Shown: one piece after another, positions 4,287-6,756 of the stretch | How the letters are laid out: the number at the start of each line of letters is the position of its first letter | How positions within the stretch are numbered: the stretch's first letter is position 1 | NCBI GenBank assembly: GCA_021812925.1 | Contig: JAKAMK010000044.1 | Coordinates: forward strand, 1 to 6,756 | Direction: 5' to 3' | Length of the DNA stretch: 6,756 nucleotides | DNA from: a bacterium | GTDB taxonomy: Bacteria; Patescibacteria; Paceibacteria; UBA9973; UBA2103 | Position numbers and translations under genes: made by a program | Notes under the pieces: generated by a model | The model's database searches: none | What the model was told of the DNA's origin: nothing | What the model saw: only the letters and a program-made list of their open reading frames with translations

Positions 4287-4553
4287 ATGCTTACCACTAA
4301 GAAAAAGACCGCGGTAATCAAGGATTCTGCGCGCCACGACACGGACACCGGCTCTCCGGAGGTCCAGGTTGCCCTGCTCTCGAAGCAGATCGATGAGCTG
4401 GCGAAGCACTTGAAGAAGAATCCGAAGGATTTCCATTCCCGCCGCGGTCTCCTGCAGATGGTGGCGGACCGCCGCTCGCACCTGCGCTACTTGGAGACGA
4501 ACGACAAGCGCAAGTACAACGCGCTTATCAAGAAGCTCGGCCTCAAGAAGTAG
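4287..4553 (+). CDS. rpsO: 30S ribosomal protein S15
   Basis: Small-subunit protein that binds the central domain of 16S rRNA early in assembly. The 88 aa are full length and hold the family signature: HDTDTGSPEVQVALLSKQID (residues 17-36), HLKKNPKDFHSRRGLLQMV, then RRSHLRYLETNDKRKYNALI and the basic end KKLGLKK. HDTGSPE and HSRRGLL are the RNA-contacting segments. The ATG at 4287 is the only candidate. There is no Shine-Dalgarno site and almost no 5' leader, so the leader-based pseudoknot autoregulation known for E. coli S15 is not possible in the same form. The usual downstream partner pnp is not next to it; a long palindrome and a NYN gene follow instead. Confidence 0.98.
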   Translation: MLTTKKKTAVIKDSARHDTDTGSPEVQVALLSKQIDELAKHLKKNPKDFHSRRGLLQMVADRRSHLRYLETNDKRKYNALIKKLGLKK

Positions 4554-4670
4554 GCCGGTTAAAATCTCCGTCTGCGGCGTTGCGAGCTCCGAGTCTCGCT
4601 CACCGTACCTCTAGTACGGCTCACTGCGATTCTCGCTCGCGCCTTGCATACGAAGATTTTTCCGCGGCCT
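4554..4670. repeat. ~117-bp imperfect palindrome after rpsO
   Basis: It starts right after the rpsO stop. Paired blocks from outside in: GGCC (4554-4557 region) with GGCC (4666-4669), AAAATCT/AGATTTT (4561-4567, 4654-4660), GGCG/CGCC (4576-4579, 4640-4643), CGAGC/GCTCG (4583-4587, 4635-4639), GAG/CTC (4591-4593, 4632-4634), TCGC/GCGA (4596-4599, 4626-4629) and a perfect CCGTAC/GTACGG hairpin (4603-4608, 4614-4619). The T-run at 4657-4661 could make it the rpsO terminator. The length and the layered arms look more like a dispersed REP/BIME-type or MITE-like element. No second copy lies in this window, so the repeat label is inference. Confidence 0.6.
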
Positions 4671-4679
4671 CGGGAAGTT

Positions 4680-4694
4680 TTAGAGTGGTATCAT
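4680..4694 (+). promoter_or_regulatory. TTAGAGYGGTAT promoter motif, copy 2 (NYN gene)
   Basis: TTAGAGTGGTAT followed by CAT gives an extended -10, TGGTATCAT (hexamer TATCAT, 4689-4694). A start near 4701 would give a leader of about 83 nt carrying two hairpins. Confidence 0.5.
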
Positions 4695-4733
4695 GGGTCT
4701 GCGGTTTTCGCCGCGAGATTTTAATAGAATTTT

Positions 4734-4763
4734 GAGCACCAGGACCGTTTCGGTCATGTGCTC
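4734..4763 (+). promoter_or_regulatory. Leader hairpin upstream of the NYN gene
   Basis: GAGCAC (4734-4739) pairs with GTGCTC (4758-4763), and GACCG (4743-4747) with CGGTC (4751-4755), with a small internal loop (CAG against AT) and a TTT apical loop. It ends 20 bp before the ATG at 4784. A smaller GCGG/CCGC stem lies upstream at about 4701-4714. No T-run follows, so it is not an intrinsic terminator. Confidence 0.5.
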
Positions 4764-4783
4764 TCAGTACGAATAGTTTATTT

Positions 4784-5296
4784 ATGGCAGTTATCAAACA
4801 TCCGGCCCAGCGTGTGGGCGTATTCATTGACACGCAGAACCTCTATCACAGCGCGAAGCACCTCTACAAGGCGCGCGTGAACTTCTCGAAGATCCTCGAG
4901 GAGGCCGTGGGCGGACGTATCCTCGTCCGCGCCATCGCCTACGTCATCAAGACGGAAGCGGGGGACGAGAAGAACTTCTTCGACGCGCTCACCAAGATGG
5001 GCATCGAGACGAAAGTGAAGGACCTCCAGATCTTCGCCGATGGCGCGAAGAAGGCCGACTGGGACGTCGGGCTCGCGATCGACGCGGTGAAGCTCGCGCC
5101 GAAGCTCGACACGGTCGTCCTCGTCACCGGTGACGGCGACTTCGTCCCGCTCATCGAGTACCTCGACCTGAACGAAGGGTGCCAGGTGGAAGTCATCTCA
5201 TTCGGGAAGTCTTCCTCGGGCAAGCTGAAGGAGGCAGCGCACGCGTTCACCGACATGTGCGAAGACCCGAAGAAGTACACGATACGCGCGCGCTAG
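4784..5296 (+). CDS. NYN-domain (LabA-like) PIN-type putative RNase
   Basis: The 170-aa protein is almost entirely one NYN domain, a PIN-like fold whose members are metal-dependent RNases or RNA-processing factors. Acidic positions expected in the active site are present: D16 in VGVFIDTQNLY, D94 in KKADWDVGLAIDA and D117 and D119 in VLVTGDGDFVPLIEYL, followed by the strand VEVISFG and a C-terminal helix. This is close to the LabA/DUF88 type. There is no extra RNA-binding domain, signal peptide or membrane segment. The ATG at 4784 starts MAVIKHPAQRVGVFID; there is no Shine-Dalgarno site (AATAGTTTATTT precedes it), although a structured leader does. Codons are markedly GC-rich, unlike the toxin module. 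It is convergent with the 156-aa gene. The fold is secure; the substrate is unknown. Confidence 0.9.
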   Translation: MAVIKHPAQRVGVFIDTQNLYHSAKHLYKARVNFSKILEEAVGGRILVRAIAYVIKTEAGDEKNFFDALTKMGIETKVKDLQIFADGAKKADWDVGLAIDAVKLAPKLDTVVLVTGDGDFVPLIEYLDLNEGCQVEVISFGKSSSGKLKEAAHAFTDMCEDPKKYTIRAR

Positions 5297-5315
5297 TCGC
5301 GCGGAAGAGACGCTT

Positions 5316-5352
5316 GAACGCCCGCTGTCACTTGCCGTGACAGCGGGCGTTC
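5316..5352. terminator. 15-bp perfect terminator hairpin between convergent genes
   Basis: GAACGCCCGCTGTCA (5316-5330) pairs perfectly with TGACAGCGGGCGTTC (5338-5352) around CTTGCCG. It lies 19 bp past the NYN stop and 9 bp past the stop of the minus-strand 156-aa gene, so it serves both. No T-run follows on either strand. Confidence 0.8.
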
Positions 5353-5361
5353 GCGTATCCG

Positions 5362-5832
5362 TTACGCGTAGAAAAGGACACGTGTGCCTGCGTCGAGTCT
5401 CGCCGGACCTTCGGGCGCACCGAGAGACCAGACTCCCGGGCGCACCCGCGCGAGCCGTACGAGCTGGCCGGACGCTTCCTTGTCGAGCGAGAAGCATGCG
5501 TTCGCATACTCGCCGCATTCCGATAAGAAGCGTTCTTTGCCGGCGACGTGCTGGCGGAACAGGTCTTGCACGTGCCCGAGCAAGACCAGACGATTCGCTT
5601 GTGCGAGTTTCGCGAACACGTCTCTCGCATAGGCACTCGCGACAAGTTCGTTTATCGACAGGTTCCGTGCGACGCCCGGCTCCTGTTTCAGGTTGTTGAA
5701 GTGGCGGTTGAAGTTCCGTGAACGCTCTACGACGGCCCCGTGCGCGGTGAAGCCAGCGTTCTTGTTCAGTCGGAACCCATCGTTTGCACTTACCTCGAAG
5801 ACGCCGAGGCGGTTGAAAGTGACCACGCTCAT
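5362..5832 (-). CDS. Unrecognised 156-aa soluble protein
   Basis: I cannot place it in a family. The start at 5832 (MSVVTFNRLGVFEVSANDGF) is preferred over an in-frame ATG at 5910 because GAGGGA lies about 7 nt upstream of it and the intervening codons look non-coding. The N-terminal half alternates short strands (VVTFNRLGVFEV, GFTAHGAVV) with a charged stretch (VERSRNFNRHFNN). A helix-rich middle follows (INELVASAYARDVFAKLAQA, then LVLLGHVQDLF) with two close cysteines in SECGEYANACFSLD, and a strand-like end (GVWSLG..TRVLFYA). It has no signal peptide or membrane segment. It is divergent from the membrane-protein gene across 121 bp and shares a terminator with the NYN gene. Coding status is supported by the ribosome-binding site, the length and a plausible composition; function unknown. 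Confidence 0.7.
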   Translation of the reverse strand: MSVVTFNRLGVFEVSANDGFRLNKNAGFTAHGAVVERSRNFNRHFNNLKQEPGVARNLSINELVASAYARDVFAKLAQANRLVLLGHVQDLFRQHVAGKERFLSECGEYANACFSLDKEASGQLVRLARVRPGVWSLGAPEGPARLDAGTRVLFYA

Positions 5833-5842
5833 GATTGATTCC

Positions 5843-5882
5843 CTCACAGGGTTAGTGTGAACCCGGCGCCATCCTCTCACAG
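5843..5882. promoter_or_regulatory. CTCACAG repeat pair in the divergent gap
   Basis: CTCACAG occurs at 5843-5849 and 5876-5882, 33 bp apart, about three helical turns. A small GGGTT/AACCC stem (5849-5853, 5860-5864) lies between. Both copies lie within the leader or promoter of the 156-aa gene and could be a paired operator; the evidence is only the spacing. Confidence 0.2.
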
Positions 5883-5909
5883 ATAGCCCGAATCGTCCAC
5901 GCGTGTTCA

Positions 5910-5924
5910 TTAGAGCGGTATTTC
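5910..5924 (+). promoter_or_regulatory. TTAGAGYGGTAT promoter motif, copy 3 (membrane protein gene)
   Basis: TTAGAGCGGTAT is followed by TTC, giving a poor hexamer TATTTC. TACACT at 5940-5945 is an alternative -10 that would make the transcript leaderless at the ATG of 5954. The 12-mer is identical to copy 1 at 3649-3660. Confidence 0.45.
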
Positions 5925-5953
5925 CTGCGTGCGATGCGTTACACTAAAGCGAA

Positions 5954-6756
5954 ATGGCAGAGGCACCAACACCGAACGATACGACTGCGGCCGACGCGAG
6001 TGCAGCAACGAGTGATGCGGCAGCGGCGGAGAAGCCGAAGGAGCAATACATCCGCACGTTCGCGGCGGATATGGAAACGGTCAAGGCAGGGAAGCGCCCT
6101 GATCTGAAGCCGTATAAGGCAGGAGCTTCACCCGCGCTCGATACGTCCGTCGCTCCTTCTCCGGCGGTCGAAAGCGCTCCTGCTCCCGCTCCCGTTCCTG
6201 CACCGATCGCAGAAGCTCCCGAGATAGAGGTTCCCGAAGTCGCCGCCGCTGAAGATACGCTCGTCCCGCAAGCACCTGCGGCGCGAGAGGAGGTGACGGA
6301 TGCTATAGAGCCATCGAGTGGATCGGTCGAGGAGGATATCGCGAACCTGAAGCAGAGACTCGCTGCACAAGCGGAGATGCCTGCCATGACGACGCCGGAG
6401 GAACGGCTTATCGCCGGCTCTTCCTTGCCTCCGGTACCCGAAGCGCCTCTGCCCTCGGCCGCACCCGAGGTGCCGCCGAGCGCCCCTCCTCCGGAACGCG
6501 GCCCGGCTCCGCTTCACACCTACAGCGAAGATTTCGTCACGCATGCCGAAGATACGCACGCTTCCGCGGCGACGGTGCTTGCCGCAGAGCAGGATGCGGG
6601 ACGCATACCGCGTGCGGAGCAGCCGCATACTAGCGGCAGTAACGCGCTCTACATCATCGCCGGCATCGTGCTCCTGCTCGCAGGAGCGGGGGGCGCGTAC
6701 TGGGGGTACCTGCAATACCAGAAACGGCCGGTCCCGGTCGTCATCGCGCCGACCGT
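5954..6756 (+). CDS. Pro/Ala-rich single-pass membrane protein, truncated by window end
   Basis: An open frame begins at ATG 5954 (MAEAPTPNDTTAADASAATS) and runs off the window without a stop, giving 267 residues so far. A charged segment KEQYIRTFAADMETVKAG (about 30-46) is followed by a long low-complexity Pro/Ala/Glu-rich region (about 55-215) with a short coiled-coil-like piece (VEEDIANLKQRLAAQAEM), then TYSEDFVTHAEDTHASAATVLAAEQDAG. The only membrane helix is about residues 231-253 (ALYIIAGIVLLLAGAGGAYWGYL), flanked by YQKRP. By the positive-inside rule the disordered N-terminus is probably cytoplasmic and the missing C-terminus outside. From memory, proteins with this layout (IRTFAxDME, AAEQDAG, one helix, then a VIAPT-like stretch) recur in Parcubacteria, of unknown function. 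There is no Shine-Dalgarno site before the ATG (TAAAGCGAA). Shadow frames on the other strand are long only because of the GC-rich repetitive composition. Confidence 0.8.
   Translation, partial: MAEAPTPNDTTAADASAATSDAAAAEKPKEQYIRTFAADMETVKAGKRPDLKPYKAGASPALDTSVAPSPAVESAPAPAPVPAPIAEAPEIEVPEVAAAEDTLVPQAPAAREEVTDAIEPSSGSVEEDIANLKQRLAAQAEMPAMTTPEERLIAGSSLPPVPEAPLPSAAPEVPPSAPPPERGPAPLHTYSEDFVTHAEDTHASAATVLAAEQDAGRIPRAEQPHTSGSNALYIIAGIVLLLAGAGGAYWGYLQYQKRPVPVVIAPT

Noticed and set aside
5944..6715. Long minus-strand frames (147 and 195 codons) opposite the membrane protein gene
   Set aside because: Their composition simply mirrors the repetitive GC-rich Pro/Ala codons of the plus-strand gene, which has a sensible membrane helix and conserved-looking islands.
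1..6756. CRISPR array or insertion sequence
   Set aside because: No regularly spaced repeats, no transposase frame, and no terminal inverted repeats with target duplication were found.

Overview
The window looks like chromosomal DNA from a Patescibacteria (CPR) genome, probably a GC-richer Parcubacteria lineage. The evidence is the compact layout of short, often divergent or convergent genes, weak or absent Shine-Dalgarno sites before several strong genes, and a Pro/Ala-rich single-pass membrane protein of a type I associate with that group. The assignment is inference from gene style; there is no rRNA gene to anchor it.

Layout. Positions 13-813 (minus) encode an exonuclease III family AP endonuclease. 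Positions 814-2546 look accessory: a 97-aa basic orphan (875-1168, plus), a cluster of hairpins and an unassigned stretch (1151-1400), a 92-aa orphan (1424-1702, minus), and a toxin-antitoxin-like pair (1903-2543, plus) whose second gene is a Fic/Doc toxin. Its lower-GC codon use stands out against the GC-rich genes to the right. Next comes a complete XerC/D-type tyrosine recombinase (2547-3512, minus). A near-copy of the last codons of that gene lies on the far side of the toxin module, 790 bp away. This is the arrangement expected if the module inserted into the 3' end of xerD and restored it.

Positions 3513-3698 are a divergent promoter region whose xerD side can fold into nested stems that enclose the xerD start codon. 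It is followed by a free-standing protein equal to the C-terminal TSCPD region of class II (B12-dependent) ribonucleotide reductase (3699-4193), ribosomal protein S15 (4287-4553), a ~117-bp imperfect palindrome (4554-4670), a NYN/LabA-type PIN-like protein (4784-5296), an unrecognised 156-aa protein (5362-5832, minus) and a truncated membrane-protein gene (5954 to window end, plus).

Regulation. The 12-mer TTAGAGYGGTAT occurs three times, always on the plus strand and 33-92 bp upstream of a plus-strand gene. Its right half reads as an extended -10 promoter element, and related GGTAT/GGTAA boxes precede xerD, rpsO, the toxin operon and the 97-aa gene. Transcription ends are marked by perfect or near-perfect GC hairpins, mostly with short or absent U-tracts.

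The leading candidates for something undescribed are the toxin module at the xerD 3' end with its duplicated and folded junction, the structured xerD leader, the orphan TSCPD protein, the recurrent promoter motif and the long palindrome after rpsO.
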